Shown: piece after piece, positions 35,296 to 44,201 of the stretch
Layout: each line of letters starts with the position of its first letter
How positions within the stretch are numbered: position 1 is the first letter of the stretch
DNA from: Caballeronia ptereochthonis
GTDB lineage: Bacteria; Pseudomonadota; Gammaproteobacteria; Burkholderiales; Burkholderiaceae
Direction: 5' to 3'
Assembly (NCBI RefSeq): GCF_001545075.1
Contig: NZ_FCOB02000018.1
Location: 1 to 64,000 of the forward strand
DNA length: 64,000 nt
Translations under genes and position numbers: made by a program
Notes under the pieces: generated by a model
The model's database searches: none
Seen by the model: only the letters and a program-made list of their open reading frames with translations
What the model was told of the DNA's origin: nothing

Positions 35296-35568
35296 ATGAT
35301 GTGGAAGGGCATCGCCTTCACACTATTGACTTGGGTTTTTTTGCGGGCGCTCTGCGTACCGGCCGGCATCGGCATGGCGGCGTCGTATCGGGCGATGGTG
35401 TCTGCGGGTAAGGACATGAGCGTGGCAATTTCGGCAGGATTCAACGTCAACCCGCTGCGGGCCATTGCGCTGGCGGCGAAAGGCGCGAAGGTGGCGTTGT
35501 TCGATCCCGAGCTTGGGCAGTGGCGCTTCGTGGCGCTGGACGGGCTCTGCTGGCAGGGCAACGGTTAG
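35296..35568 (+). CDS. Small exported protein at the end of the vgrG operon
   Basis: A 90-residue protein starting with a hydrophobic segment (MWKGIAFTLLTWVFLRALCV) that could be a signal peptide or membrane anchor. It is followed by a short domain with AASYRAMVSAGKDMSVAISA and a C-terminus ending in CWQGNG. It is the last gene of the T6SS island, followed by a strong terminator at 35687. Its function is unknown; accessory or immunity roles are possible. Confidence 0.6.
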   Translation: MMWKGIAFTLLTWVFLRALCVPAGIGMAASYRAMVSAGKDMSVAISAGFNVNPLRAIALAAKGAKVALFDPELGQWRFVALDGLCWQGNG

Positions 35569-35686
35569 AGGAAGCACGCGCGACAACCCGCCGCTTCCTG
35601 CATCGACAACGCGCCGAACTGCGCTGGCGCTGCTCTTCGTGAGCCGGCACATCGCGCGCGAATAGTGCGGCGAGCGGCACGAACGG

Positions 35687-35724
35687 AAAAGCACGCGCGC
35701 CCGCAAGCGCGCGCGCGTGCTTTA
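35687..35724. terminator. Hairpin terminator between convergent genes
   Basis: AAAAGCACGCGCGC and its complement GCGCGCGCGTGCTTT form a long GC-rich stem with A and T flanks, so it can work in both directions. It separates the vgrG operon from the convergent small exported protein gene at 35758. Confidence 0.75.
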
Positions 35725-35757
35725 TACGAAAAGACAAAAAGAGACGAAAAGGGCGTT

Positions 35758-35940
35758 TTACTGCGACTGCGTGGCGGGCGGCGTCGCGGACTTCTTGCTG
35801 TGCTTGTGCTTTTGCCCTTTCTTGTGATACGCGGGACGCGGCTTGTTGTCCGGATACTCTGCAGCCGCGTACGACAGGGTCGGCGCCGCGAAAGCCGCCA
35901 GCACCAAAAGCACGAGAGACTTCTTCAAGGACGTTTTCAT
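35758..35940 (-). CDS. Small exported Lys/His-rich protein
   Basis: A 60-residue protein. MKTSLKKSLVLLVLAAFAAP is a clear signal peptide with cleavage after SYA (residue 24). The mature 36 residues are rich in Lys, His, Pro and Gln (YHKKGQKHKHSKKSATPPAT), so it would be basic and possibly metal- or polyanion-binding in the periplasm. The bidirectional terminator lies behind it. Small basic exported proteins like this are common in Burkholderia, but I do not know this one. Confidence 0.7.
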   Translation of the reverse strand: MKTSLKKSLVLLVLAAFAAPTLSYAAAEYPDNKPRPAYHKKGQKHKHSKKSATPPATQSQ

Positions 35941-36104
35941 CGGAGACTCGCTTTGAGGAGATGGCCTGAAAAGGCAAAGCAGCCCACAGCCCGCCGCTTT
36001 GCACCCCAAGAATACAAGACCGGAAACCTGTCTGCAGCCAGGGGACAACCGGCCCGATCGGGCGCGTGCGATCGAACCCGCGCGCAACTGTCGCGCTTTC
36101 TATC

Positions 36105-36123
36105 CCGCAGCGGTCCGCTGCGG
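36105..36123. repeat. 19-bp perfect palindrome CCGCAGCGG-t-CCGCTGCGG
   Basis: The two 9-base arms are exact complements around one T. It lies 165 bases upstream of the small exported gene and about 200 bases upstream of the acetoacetate decarboxylase gene, in their shared divergent region. It may be an operator or part of a 5' leader hairpin. Confidence 0.4.
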
Positions 36124-36164
36124 CAACAGTATATTGCACAAAAAAATGCAATTCGTCAGTGCGC

Positions 36165-36194
36165 TTGACTAAGGCCTTGAACCGGCGGGATATT
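36165..36194 (+). promoter_or_regulatory. Possible promoter of the acetoacetate decarboxylase operon
   Basis: TTGACT (36165-36170) and GATATT (36189-36194) with an 18-base spacer form a plausible sigma-70 promoter. Start of transcription would be near 36201, about 100 bases before the GTG start at 36303. Confidence 0.4.
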
Positions 36195-36302
36195 TGTCGC
36201 TTCGCACTGCTTCGATAGGCGGGTTTGCGGTGCCTGGGGTCCGCGACAAATGTCATCGACTCCATCTACTATCGTGCCTGTTCTCAACTCAGGGACGAAA
36301 AA

Positions 36303-37082
36303 GTGAAAGAAGACGACATCCGCAGGAATGCCTTCGCCATGCCTGTGCACAATCCCGCCTACCCGCGCCCGCCGTTCCGCTTTCTCAATCGCGAGTACTT
36401 CATCATCTCCTACGAGACGGATCTCGACGCATTGCGCGCGGTGGTTCCCGAGCCGCTGGAAGTGGACAGCGGTCTCGTGCATTACGAATTCATCCGCATG
36501 CCGGATTCATCCGGTTTCGGCGACTACACCGAAAGCGGCCAGGTGATCTCCGTCATCGATCCGGACGGGAACAAGGCCAGCTATACGCACGCGATGTACC
36601 TCGACGACGAAGGTCCGATCGCGGGCGGCCGTGAAATCTGGGGCTTTCCGAAGAAGCTGGCGTCGCCGCGTCTGTCCGTCGACGGCAAGGACACGCTGCT
36701 CGGCACGCTCGATTACGGTACGCAGCGCATCGCGACCGGCACGATGGGCTACAAGTACCGCCCGCTCGATCTCGAAGCGGAGCGCAAGAAGCTCGCGGAT
36801 ACGCCGAACTATCTGCTCAAGGTTCTGCCGCATGTGGACGGCACCGCGCGCGTGTGCGAACTGGTGCGCTTCTTTCTGCGCGACGTGAGCGTGCTTGGCG
36901 CATGGGAAGGCCCGGCCGCGCTCGAACTGCACGCGCATGCGCTCGCGCCGATCGCGGACCTGCCGGTGCGCAAGGTGGTCGGCGCGCGGCATGTCATCGC
37001 GAATCTCACGCTCGATATCGGGGAAGTCGCCTACGACTATCTCGCACCCGCGGATGAGCTCAGGCTCGCGGTCAATCAATAA
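36303..37082 (+). CDS. adc: Acetoacetate decarboxylase
   Basis: A 259-residue acetoacetate decarboxylase family protein. The N-terminus includes NAFAMPVHNPAYPRPPFRF, then YFIISYETDLDALR. The catalytic lysine region is GREIWGFPKKLASPRL (Lys117/Lys118). It converts acetoacetate to acetone and CO2 through a Schiff base. GTG at 36303 gives the family N-terminus; the ORF upstream of it is not conserved. It is the first gene of a tight operon with 3-hydroxybutyrate dehydrogenase (21-base gap) and patatin (9-base gap), a set commonly found together in Burkholderia. Confidence 0.93.
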   Translation: MKEDDIRRNAFAMPVHNPAYPRPPFRFLNREYFIISYETDLDALRAVVPEPLEVDSGLVHYEFIRMPDSSGFGDYTESGQVISVIDPDGNKASYTHAMYLDDEGPIAGGREIWGFPKKLASPRLSVDGKDTLLGTLDYGTQRIATGTMGYKYRPLDLEAERKKLADTPNYLLKVLPHVDGTARVCELVRFFLRDVSVLGAWEGPAALELHAHALAPIADLPVRKVVGARHVIANLTLDIGEVAYDYLAPADELRLAVNQ

Positions 37083-37103
37083 CATCACTAAAGGAACAAG
37101 CAA

Positions 37104-37886
37104 ATGGCACTGCAAGGAAAAGTCGCGCTCGTGACGGGCGCAGCGAGCGGCATCGGCGAACAGACCGCGCGCAAGCTCGCGGCCGATGGCGCGGCCGTCG
37201 TGATCGCCGACCTGAATCTCGCGAATGCGCAGAAGGTCGCGGACAGCATCGTCGAAACGGGCGCGAAGGCGATCGCCGTCGCGATGGACGTGACCAACGA
37301 AGACGCCGTGAACGCTGGCATCGAAGAGACGGTCGCGAAGCTGGGCGGCATCGACGTGCTCGTGTCGAACGCGGGCATTCAGATCGTCGCGCCGATCGAG
37401 GAGTACGCGTTTTCCGACTGGAAGAAGATGCTCGCCATCCATCTGGACGGCGCGTTCCTCACGACGAAAGCCGCGATCAAGCACATGTACGCATCGGGCA
37501 AGGGCGGCTCGATCATCTACATGGGCTCGGTGCACTCGCATGAGGCGTCGAAGCTGAAGTCGGCGTATGTCACGGCGAAACACGGCTTGCTGGGCCTCGC
37601 GCGCGTCGTCGCGAAGGAAGGCGGCCCGCGCGGCGTGCGCGCCAACGTGGTGTGCCCCGGCTTCGTGCGCACGCCGCTCGTCGAGAAACAGATTCCCGAG
37701 CAGGCGAAGGCGCTCGGCATTTCCGAAGAAGAGGTCGTGAAGAATGTGATGCTGAAGGAAACGGTCGACGGCGAATTCACGACCGTCGCCGATGTCGCGA
37801 ACACCGTGGCATTCCTCGCGGGCTTCGAGTCGAACGCGCTGACCGGCCAGTCCGTCGTCGTGAGCCATGGCTGGTTCATGCAATAA
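37104..37886 (+). CDS. bdhA: 3-hydroxybutyrate dehydrogenase
   Basis: A 260-residue classical SDR. The NAD-binding loop is TGAASGIG near residue 12, NAGIQ follows the central beta strand, and the catalytic pair is Tyr155-x3-Lys159 in SAYVTAKHG. The substrate loop KQIPEQAKALGISEEEVVKN and the C-terminal SVVVSHGWFMQ match D-3-hydroxybutyrate dehydrogenases. It interconverts 3-hydroxybutyrate and acetoacetate, which links poly-hydroxybutyrate turnover to the decarboxylase just upstream. AAGGAAC precedes the ATG. Confidence 0.95.
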   Translation: MALQGKVALVTGAASGIGEQTARKLAADGAAVVIADLNLANAQKVADSIVETGAKAIAVAMDVTNEDAVNAGIEETVAKLGGIDVLVSNAGIQIVAPIEEYAFSDWKKMLAIHLDGAFLTTKAAIKHMYASGKGGSIIYMGSVHSHEASKLKSAYVTAKHGLLGLARVVAKEGGPRGVRANVVCPGFVRTPLVEKQIPEQAKALGISEEEVVKNVMLKETVDGEFTTVADVANTVAFLAGFESNALTGQSVVVSHGWFMQ

Positions 37887-37895
37887 GGAGAATCC

Positions 37896-39164
37896 ATGCG
37901 CCGCAGTCAACGCAACACACTCACGCAGGCGAATCACATCGCGCTGCCGGACTACGATGAGGTTTGCCTCGTGCTGCAAGGCGGCGGCGCGCTGGGTTCC
38001 TATCAGGCCGGCGTGTTCGAAGGCCTGGGCGAAGTCGGCGTCGAACCGACGTGGACGTCGGGCATTTCCATCGGCGCGCTGAATACCGCGATCATCGCGG
38101 GCAATGCGCCCGAGAACCGCGTGGCCGCGCTGCGCGGTTTCTGGAACACGATCTGCCAGCCGGCGGACCTGATCGGCCACGTCGGCGCGTTCTTGCCCGC
38201 GGCGTTCGGCTTCGCCAATCTCGGGCGCAAGTTCTCGAGCATGTGGGCGGCGGCGCGCGCGCTGACGGAAGGGCAGAAGGGCTTCTTCTCGCCGCGCGTG
38301 CAAGTGCCCGGTCTCGTTCCGAACACGAAGAGCAAGCGGCCGAGCGAAGTGAGCTATTACGATACTTCCGCGCTGCGCTCGACGCTGCTGCAATTCGCGG
38401 ATTTCGACCGCATCAACGATGGCGCCATGCGCGTGTCGGTGGGAGCGGTGAACGTGCGCACTGGCAATCTCGTCTACTTCGACAACACGAAGACGCGTCT
38501 CAGGCCCGAGCACTTCATGGCGTCGGGCGCGTTGCCGCCGGGCTTTCCGGCGGTCGAGATCGACGGCGAGTTCTACTGGGACGGCGGCCTCGTGTCGAAT
38601 ACGCCGCTGACGGAGATCATCCGCGAGAGCCAGCACCGGGACACGCTCGTGTTCCAGGTCGATCTGTGGAGCGCGCGCGGCACGCTGCCGGGCGATTTTC
38701 TCGACGTGAGCGAGCGCACGAAGGACATCCAGTATTCGAGCCGAACGCGCGCGATCACCGATTTCGTTTCGCACAACCAGAAGCATGCGCGGCTCATCAA
38801 GGAGCTGCTCGAGCACGTTCCCGAGAAGGTGCGGCGCTCGCATCCGCTGTTGCGCGAGGCGCAGAAGGTGGCGGACGGCGGCGCGGTGAACGTCGTGCAT
38901 CTCATCTACAAGAACAAGTTCTTCGAAGGGCACTACAAGGACTACGAGTTCAGCAACGACACGATGGACGAGCACTGGGCAAGCGGTCTCGAAGACATCC
39001 GCCGCTCGTTCGGGCATCCGGAGTGGTTCGAGATTCCGAGCCACGACCTGGGCTTCGTCACGCATGACGTGCATCGTTACGAGCCCGCACCGAAGCCGAC
39101 GGCCGAGATGCCGAAGGCCGCGTCGAAGAAGCTCGATGACGTGGATGTGGCGGAAGGCGTTTGA
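37896..39164 (+). CDS. Patatin-like phospholipase (DUF3734)
   Basis: A 422-residue patatin-family lipid acyl hydrolase. The oxyanion loop is LQGGGALGSYQAG, the nucleophile Ser58 lies in GISIG, and the catalytic Asp229 lies in WDGGLVSNTPL. The DUF3734 C-terminal part contains RTKDIQYSSRTRAI and NVVHLIYKNKFFEGHYKDYE. The ATG follows AAGGAG and starts nine bases after bdhA, so the three genes form one operon. In this context it may act on PHB-granule or membrane lipids, but that is not shown by sequence. Confidence 0.93.
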   Translation: MRRSQRNTLTQANHIALPDYDEVCLVLQGGGALGSYQAGVFEGLGEVGVEPTWTSGISIGALNTAIIAGNAPENRVAALRGFWNTICQPADLIGHVGAFLPAAFGFANLGRKFSSMWAAARALTEGQKGFFSPRVQVPGLVPNTKSKRPSEVSYYDTSALRSTLLQFADFDRINDGAMRVSVGAVNVRTGNLVYFDNTKTRLRPEHFMASGALPPGFPAVEIDGEFYWDGGLVSNTPLTEIIRESQHRDTLVFQVDLWSARGTLPGDFLDVSERTKDIQYSSRTRAITDFVSHNQKHARLIKELLEHVPEKVRRSHPLLREAQKVADGGAVNVVHLIYKNKFFEGHYKDYEFSNDTMDEHWASGLEDIRRSFGHPEWFEIPSHDLGFVTHDVHRYEPAPKPTAEMPKAASKKLDDVDVAEGV

Positions 39165-39223
39165 AGCCGTCGCGGGATTCCTATACTCCGGCTGGCCTGG
39201 CCACGATCATCACGAGGGATCTC

Positions 39224-39601
39224 ATGAGCGAATGGAAGCCCGCGACTTATCCATCCGTCAGTCCGTACCTCATTTGCGAGGACGCGGAAAGCATCATCCG
39301 CTTTCTCGAACGCGTCTTCGATGGCGCATTGGTGCGCCGCTTCGACCGCCCCGACGGATCGCCGATGCATGCGGAAGTGCGCATCGACGACAGCATCGTG
39401 ATGATCGGCGGCGGCGCGACCGTTCAGCAATCGCAGGGTCCGCACATTCACGTCTATGTGCGCGATGCGCAGGCCGTCTGCGACCGCGCGATGCAGCACG
39501 GCGCGCAAGCCGTGCAGGCGCCCGCGCGCAAGCGTGACGACGACTTCCGGGGCGGCTTTCGCGATGCCGCAGGCACGACCTGGCGGGTCGCCACGCAATG
39601 A
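39224..39601 (+). CDS. VOC-family protein (PhnB/glyoxalase-like)
   Basis: A 125-residue single VOC module: SVSPYLICEDAESIIRFLER, FDRPDGSPMHAEVRIDDSIV, then PHIHVYVRDAQAVCDRAMQH and GGFRDAAGTTWRVATQ. Members of this group are metal-binding or antibiotic/glyoxal-detoxifying proteins, often of unknown role. It starts 59 bases after patatin and ends 4 bases before the convergent LysR gene. Confidence 0.88.
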   Translation: MSEWKPATYPSVSPYLICEDAESIIRFLERVFDGALVRRFDRPDGSPMHAEVRIDDSIVMIGGGATVQQSQGPHIHVYVRDAQAVCDRAMQHGAQAVQAPARKRDDDFRGGFRDAAGTTWRVATQ

Positions 39602-39605
39602 CGCG

Positions 39606-40541
39606 CTAGCGCTTTTTCTTCCTTGCGCGCGTCGCCGGCTTTGCGAGACTCGCGCGCAGCGCATTCGTCAGCGTGCTCAGAAACTGGCCGACGGCGGGCG
39701 GCAGGCGGCGTTCGCGCATCACCGTGACCTGCAGCAGGCGCTCGTTCAGCAAGGGTTCGTCGATGGGCGTGGCGACGAGCGTCGGCGGGCCGGGGTCGCC
39801 TTCGAGCGCGACCGCGCTGCCGAGCGTGATCGCGCCGGTGAGCGCGGCGAAGTGATGCATCGCGCTGGAGTTGTTGCTCGTCAGGACCGGCTCCAGATGC
39901 ACGCCGCGCGCCGAGCAGCACCAGTCGATCAGGTGGCGCACGGTGGTGCCGCGATCCAGCACGGCGGTCGGATACTGAAGGATGTCGTCGAGCGTGACGT
40001 TTTCCTTGCCCGCGAGCGGATGCGTCGGCGGCAGCAGCGCGCACACGGGCGCCTTCACGCTGTATTCGACGCTGAGCGCCGTCGATGTCGACGTCGAGAA
40101 CGCGAGCCCCACATCGACTTCGCCGCTCGCCACCCAATGCTCGACCTGCGCGGGCGAGCCTGAACGCATCGCGAAGCGCGTGTGCGGATGCTCGCGATAA
40201 TGCGCCGCCATCACGCTCGGCAGAAAGCAGCGCGTGAAGCCCTCCGTGCAGCCGATGCGCACGTTGCCGCGCTTGAGCGCATGCATCTCCGATATCTCGT
40301 CGAGCACCGCGTCGCCGTCCATCAGCGCGCGGCGGGCGTGCTGCACGAGCAGTTCGCCCGCTTCCGTCAGGATCATGCCGCGCGGCATGCGCTCGAACAG
40401 CGGCGTGCCGGCTTGCTCCTCCAGCTTCGCGATCTGCCGGCTGATGGCCGAAACCGCCACATGAAGCTGTTCGGACGCCGCCGCGAGCGAGCCCGCGCGC
40501 GCGACCTCCACGAAGTATCTGAGTGCGATTCCATGCAGCAC
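39606..40541 (-). CDS. LysR-family transcriptional regulator
   Basis: A 311-residue LysR protein with N-terminus LHGIALRYFVEVARAGSLAA and HTH segment VAVSAISRQIAKLEEQAGTP. The effector domain has VGLAFSTSTSTALSVEYS and a basic tail ending ARKKKR. It is divergent from the M20 peptidase and MHS transporter genes (118-base AT-richer gap, about 40560-40615), and is the likely activator of that pair. Confidence 0.93.
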   Translation of the reverse strand: MLHGIALRYFVEVARAGSLAAASEQLHVAVSAISRQIAKLEEQAGTPLFERMPRGMILTEAGELLVQHARRALMDGDAVLDEISEMHALKRGNVRIGCTEGFTRCFLPSVMAAHYREHPHTRFAMRSGSPAQVEHWVASGEVDVGLAFSTSTSTALSVEYSVKAPVCALLPPTHPLAGKENVTLDDILQYPTAVLDRGTTVRHLIDWCCSARGVHLEPVLTSNNSSAMHHFAALTGAITLGSAVALEGDPGPPTLVATPIDEPLLNERLLQVTVMRERRLPPAVGQFLSTLTNALRASLAKPATRARKKKR

Positions 40542-40659
40542 GATGCTTCCCCGAGTCTTGCCTTTTTGGCAATGCTAGTCGCAAATATTGAAATTGTCGC
40601 GAATTTTTGGTGTTTCTAGACTGGGCCGGAGTTGCAGCGATACATCTTCCGGAGACGTC

Positions 40660-42078
40660 GTGAAAGAACCCCAGAACACTCGCGAAACCGCCATCGCCAT
40701 TGCTTGCCAGGCATTCGATTCGGGCGCGTTTTTCGCGGATTTGCAGCGCCGCGTCGCGTTTCGCACCGAGAGCCAGAACGGGCCGAATGCCGCGTTGAAC
40801 GCCTATCTCACCGACGAAGTGAGCGATACGCTCGCGCGTCTCGGCTTCACGGCGCGCGTCGTGGAGAATCCCGTCGCGGGCGGGCCGCCGTTTCTGATCG
40901 CCGAACGCCATGAGTCCGGCGACCTGCCGACCGTGCTGACGTACGGCCACGGCGATGTCGTGCGCGGCTACGACGAGCAGTGGCGCGCGGGCCTGAAGCC
41001 GTGGGAGATCGTCGTCGACGAAGACCGCTGGTACGGCCGCGGCACCGCCGACAACAAGGGCCAGCACTCCGTCAACTTCGTCGCGCTGGCGGCGGTTTTG
41101 CAGGCGCGTGAGGACAAGCTCGGCTTCAACGTGAAGGTGATCTTCGAGACCGGCGAGGAAATCGGCTCGCCGGGCCTGAACGAAGTCTGCGCCTCGCAGG
41201 CGGACGCACTCGCGGCGGACGTGTTCATCGCCTCCGACGGGCCGCGCGTGTCCGCGGAGCGTCCCACGCTCTTTCTCGGCTCGCGCGGAGGCGTGCCGTT
41301 CGAGCTGACCGTGAACCTGCGCGAAGGCGGCCATCACTCGGGCAACTGGGGCGGCGTGCTGCGCAATCCCGCCGTCGTGCTGTCGCATGCCGTCGCGAGC
41401 CTCGTCGATCGCAACGGGCGCATCGCGGTCGAAGGACTGCGGCCGCCGCCGATCCCGGACGCGGTGCGCGAGGCGCTCGCCGATATCGAACTCGGCCGCG
41501 ACGAAAGCTCGCCCGAGATCGATCCGGCCTGGGGCGAGCCGGGACTCACGCCGACCGAACGCGTGATCGGCTGGAACGCGCTCGAAGTGCTCGCCATGAA
41601 ATCCGGCAACGCCGACGCGCCCGTCAACGCGATTCCGCCCGTCGCGAAAGCCGTGTGCCAGTTGCGCTTCGTGGTCGGCACGGACTGGGAGAACCTGCAG
41701 ACGCATCTGGAGCGCCACTTCGCGGAACACGGCTTCACCGAAGTGACGGTGAAGGCGACGCGCGGCACGCCCGCGACGCGTCTCGATCTCGACGATCCCT
41801 GGGTGCACTGGGCGCTCGATTCGATGCGTGCCACCACCGGCAAGAAGCCCGCGCTGCTGCCGAACCTGGGCGGTACCGTGCCCAACGATGTCTTCGCGAA
41901 GACGCTCGGCCTGCCGACGCTGTGGGTGCCGCATTCGTATCCCGCCTGCAACCAGCACGCGCCGAACGAGCACGTGCTTGCGCCGGTCATGCGCGAAGCG
42001 CTCGGCGTGATGGCGGGCCTGTGGTGGGATCTGGGCGAGATGGGCGCGGCGATCGTCGCTGCGCGCCATGCCCGTTGA
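40660..42078 (+). CDS. M20-family metallopeptidase
   Basis: A 472-residue co-catalytic zinc hydrolase. The motifs follow the family order: TYGHGDVV (first His/Asp), RGTADNKGQHSVNF (bridging Asp), FETGEEIGSPGL (general-base Glu), then the dimerisation domain with GGHHSGNWGG. These enzymes cut dipeptides or N-acyl/N-carbamoyl amino acids. GTG at 40660 is preceded by CCGGAGA; the ORF upstream to 40588 is less likely. The MHS transporter starts 28 bases downstream, so the pair probably imports and hydrolyses one compound under the LysR gene at 39606. Confidence 0.9.
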   Translation: MKEPQNTRETAIAIACQAFDSGAFFADLQRRVAFRTESQNGPNAALNAYLTDEVSDTLARLGFTARVVENPVAGGPPFLIAERHESGDLPTVLTYGHGDVVRGYDEQWRAGLKPWEIVVDEDRWYGRGTADNKGQHSVNFVALAAVLQAREDKLGFNVKVIFETGEEIGSPGLNEVCASQADALAADVFIASDGPRVSAERPTLFLGSRGGVPFELTVNLREGGHHSGNWGGVLRNPAVVLSHAVASLVDRNGRIAVEGLRPPPIPDAVREALADIELGRDESSPEIDPAWGEPGLTPTERVIGWNALEVLAMKSGNADAPVNAIPPVAKAVCQLRFVVGTDWENLQTHLERHFAEHGFTEVTVKATRGTPATRLDLDDPWVHWALDSMRATTGKKPALLPNLGGTVPNDVFAKTLGLPTLWVPHSYPACNQHAPNEHVLAPVMREALGVMAGLWWDLGEMGAAIVAARHAR

Positions 42079-42106
42079 CAAGCGACTTCACTCATACGCG
42101 GACATC

Positions 42107-43381
42107 ATGAAGAAAAAGCCCCTGAGCCTGACGCAGATCGTGCTCGCGACTTCGGTCGGCAACGCGCTCGAATGGTTCGACATCGCGATCTATGCGTTCT
42201 TCGCCGTGTATATCGCGAAGAACTTCTTCCCGGCCGCGAACGAGACGGCGTCGATGCTGCTCACCTTCGGCTCGTTCGGCGCGTCGTATCTGGTGCGCCC
42301 GCTCGGCGGCATGGTGCTCGGCGCGTACGCGGACAAGCGCGGGCGCAAGGCGGCGCTGATGATGTCGGTCGGGCTGATGATGATCGGCACGGCGATCATC
42401 GCGGTGATTCCGCCGTATGCGTCGATCGGGTTGATCGCGCCGGCGGGTGTGTTCATCGCGCGGCTGATTCAGGGCTTTTCGGCGGGCGGCGAGTTCGGTG
42501 CGTCGACGGCGATGCTCATCGAGCATGCACCCGACCGGCGCGGCCTCCTGGCGAGCTGGCAATTCGCGACGCAGGGCCTGGCGACCTTGCTCGCGTCGCT
42601 CTTCGGTTTCGCGCTCGCCCGGCTGATGCCCGGCGCGGAGCTCGCGGCATGGGGCTGGCGCATTCCCTTCTTCTTCGGCTTGCTGATCGGGCCGGCAGGC
42701 CTGTTCCTGCGGCGCTATCTGGAAGACGCCGCCGACTACACCGAAGCGCAGCACACGGCCACGCCGATCCGCGACGTATTCGCGCGGCAGAAGGCCTTGC
42801 TGCTCGTGTCGATCGGCGCGCTGACGGTGTCGACGGCGGTGAACTACCTGCTGCAGTACGTGCCGACGTTCGCGATCCGCGAGCTGCATCTCGATGCATC
42901 GACGGGCTTCGCGGCGAGCATGGTGGGCGGCTTGATGCTGACGTTCGTCACGCCGTTCGCGGGCCATCTCTCCGACAGGATCGGCCGCGTGAAGCAGATG
43001 TCCACGGCGGCGTTGCTGCTGTTCGTGACGGGTTATCCGGCGTTCGCCTACGTCGTGTCGCATGTGTCGGTGCCGGCGCTGTTCGCGCTCGTCGCGTGGC
43101 TTGCGCTGCTCAAGGCGATGTACTTCGGCGCGCTGCCTGCGCTGATGTCGGAGATCTTCCCGGTGTCGACGCGCGCGACGGGCATGTCGATCGGCTACAA
43201 CATCGGCGTCACGGTGTTCGGCGGATTCACGCCGGCGATCATCATCTGGCTTCTGAGCGCGACGGGCAGCAAGGCCGCGCCGAGCTTCTACATGATGTTC
43301 ACGGCGGTGATCAGTCTGGCGGCGCTGGCGGCGGTGAGCCGGGGAAAGGGGGCGACGAGCGCGGCGGGTGTCGCTGCCTGA
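42107..43381 (+). CDS. MHS-family MFS transporter
   Basis: A 424-residue, 12-helix metabolite:H+ symporter. LATSVGNALEWFDIAIYAFF in helix 1, ADKRGRKAALMMS in loop 2-3, and LIQGFSAGGEFGASTAMLIE are characteristic. It is similar in type to the MHS carrier at 13808-15112, but clearly a separate protein. ATG at 42107 is taken as the start; an in-frame ATG at 42068 overlaps the peptidase end. It probably supplies the substrate of the M20 enzyme. Confidence 0.92.
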   Translation: MKKKPLSLTQIVLATSVGNALEWFDIAIYAFFAVYIAKNFFPAANETASMLLTFGSFGASYLVRPLGGMVLGAYADKRGRKAALMMSVGLMMIGTAIIAVIPPYASIGLIAPAGVFIARLIQGFSAGGEFGASTAMLIEHAPDRRGLLASWQFATQGLATLLASLFGFALARLMPGAELAAWGWRIPFFFGLLIGPAGLFLRRYLEDAADYTEAQHTATPIRDVFARQKALLLVSIGALTVSTAVNYLLQYVPTFAIRELHLDASTGFAASMVGGLMLTFVTPFAGHLSDRIGRVKQMSTAALLLFVTGYPAFAYVVSHVSVPALFALVAWLALLKAMYFGALPALMSEIFPVSTRATGMSIGYNIGVTVFGGFTPAIIIWLLSATGSKAAPSFYMMFTAVISLAALAAVSRGKGATSAAGVAA

Positions 43382-43625
43382 AGCTGCCTGCCCCGATATT
43401 TCTCCGGCGGACTGTTTCAGCGCGCGACAGGGGCGCGTTGATCGGCCGCCCGCTTGTATCGCAATGTATCCGCATCGGCGGCCGACACACGGCGTTTCAT
43501 AACCGGCGTTCGCCGAAACAACCCAGATACGTCCCGCGGTTTTAATACCTCCAAGCCCGAGCGATCCGGAACACACACCGGATCACCAAGACGGCCTTCC
43601 ATCACATTCTCTGGAGGTAGAAATC

Positions 43626-43934
43626 ATGAAAGTCATCCAATCGCTCATCGTCGCCGCCGCTGTCGCGCTTCCGGCCCTGTCGTTCGCGCAATCGAACCCG
43701 CCTGTCACCCGCGCCGAAGTGCGCGCGCAACTGGTCGAACTGCAAAAGGCCGGCTACAACCCCGCGAGCGATCAGACGCAGTATCCGAACAACATCCAGG
43801 CCGCTCAGGCGCGTGTGAACGCGGAGAAGGGCATTTCGGCTTATGGCGTGTCGACGGACGGCGCGTCGGTCTCGGGCGCGCGTTCGGCGGATACGGACGT
43901 CATCGGTCTCGGCCCGGTTTTCGCCAGGCCGTAA
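43626..43934 (+). CDS. DUF4148 exported protein
   Basis: A 102-residue protein with signal peptide MKVIQSLIVAAAVALPALSF (cleavage after SFA). The mature start SNPPVTRAEVRAQLVELQKA and the later YPNNIQAAQARV are the DUF4148 signature, a periplasmic family expanded in Burkholderia. GGAGG lies eight bases before the ATG. A second DUF4148 gene is at 52694-53041. The function is not known. The 244 bases before it hold only its leader and promoter region. Confidence 0.92.
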   Translation: MKVIQSLIVAAAVALPALSFAQSNPPVTRAEVRAQLVELQKAGYNPASDQTQYPNNIQAAQARVNAEKGISAYGVSTDGASVSGARSADTDVIGLGPVFARP

Positions 43935-43953
43935 GCGTCTCGCTTCGCGTGCC

Positions 43954-43989
43954 ATCGAGCCTGAACGGGAAGCGCCGTTCAGGCTCGAT
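43954..43989 (+). terminator. Perfect hairpin after the DUF4148 gene
   Basis: ATCGAGCCTGAAC and GTTCAGGCTCGAT are exact complements separated by a ten-base loop, 20 bases after the stop. A GCGTTTTCGG tail follows, so it likely works as a terminator for the small exported protein gene. Confidence 0.7.
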
Positions 43990-44201
43990 GCGTTTTCGGC
44001 GCAACAAATCCGGCCTCGAACCGGCGGCGGCACAGGCGATACACTCACGTCGGCAAACCCCTTCGGGCGCGGCATGTGACGTGCCGTGAAAGATGACGCG
44101 GAAAATCGGTATCATCCATTTCCGCCCGGCGCGGATTCCGCCAAATGTAACAACGTATCGCAGCTTTTTTGCGTGCGACGCCACTGATTTTCGAGGCGCT
44201 T

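Noticed and set aside
28530..35568. Complete type VI secretion cluster
   Set aside because: Only vgrG, PAAR and accessory genes are present; no tssB, tssC, tssM, clpV or hcp gene is seen, so it is an orphan effector island.
36507..39074. 855-residue minus-strand ORF
   Set aside because: It runs antisense across adc, bdhA and patatin, all of which have strong family motifs. Composition is typical of a shadow ORF.
39454..42081. 875-residue minus-strand ORF
   Set aside because: It covers the antisense of the M20 gene and an alternative frame of the LysR gene. No domain is visible.
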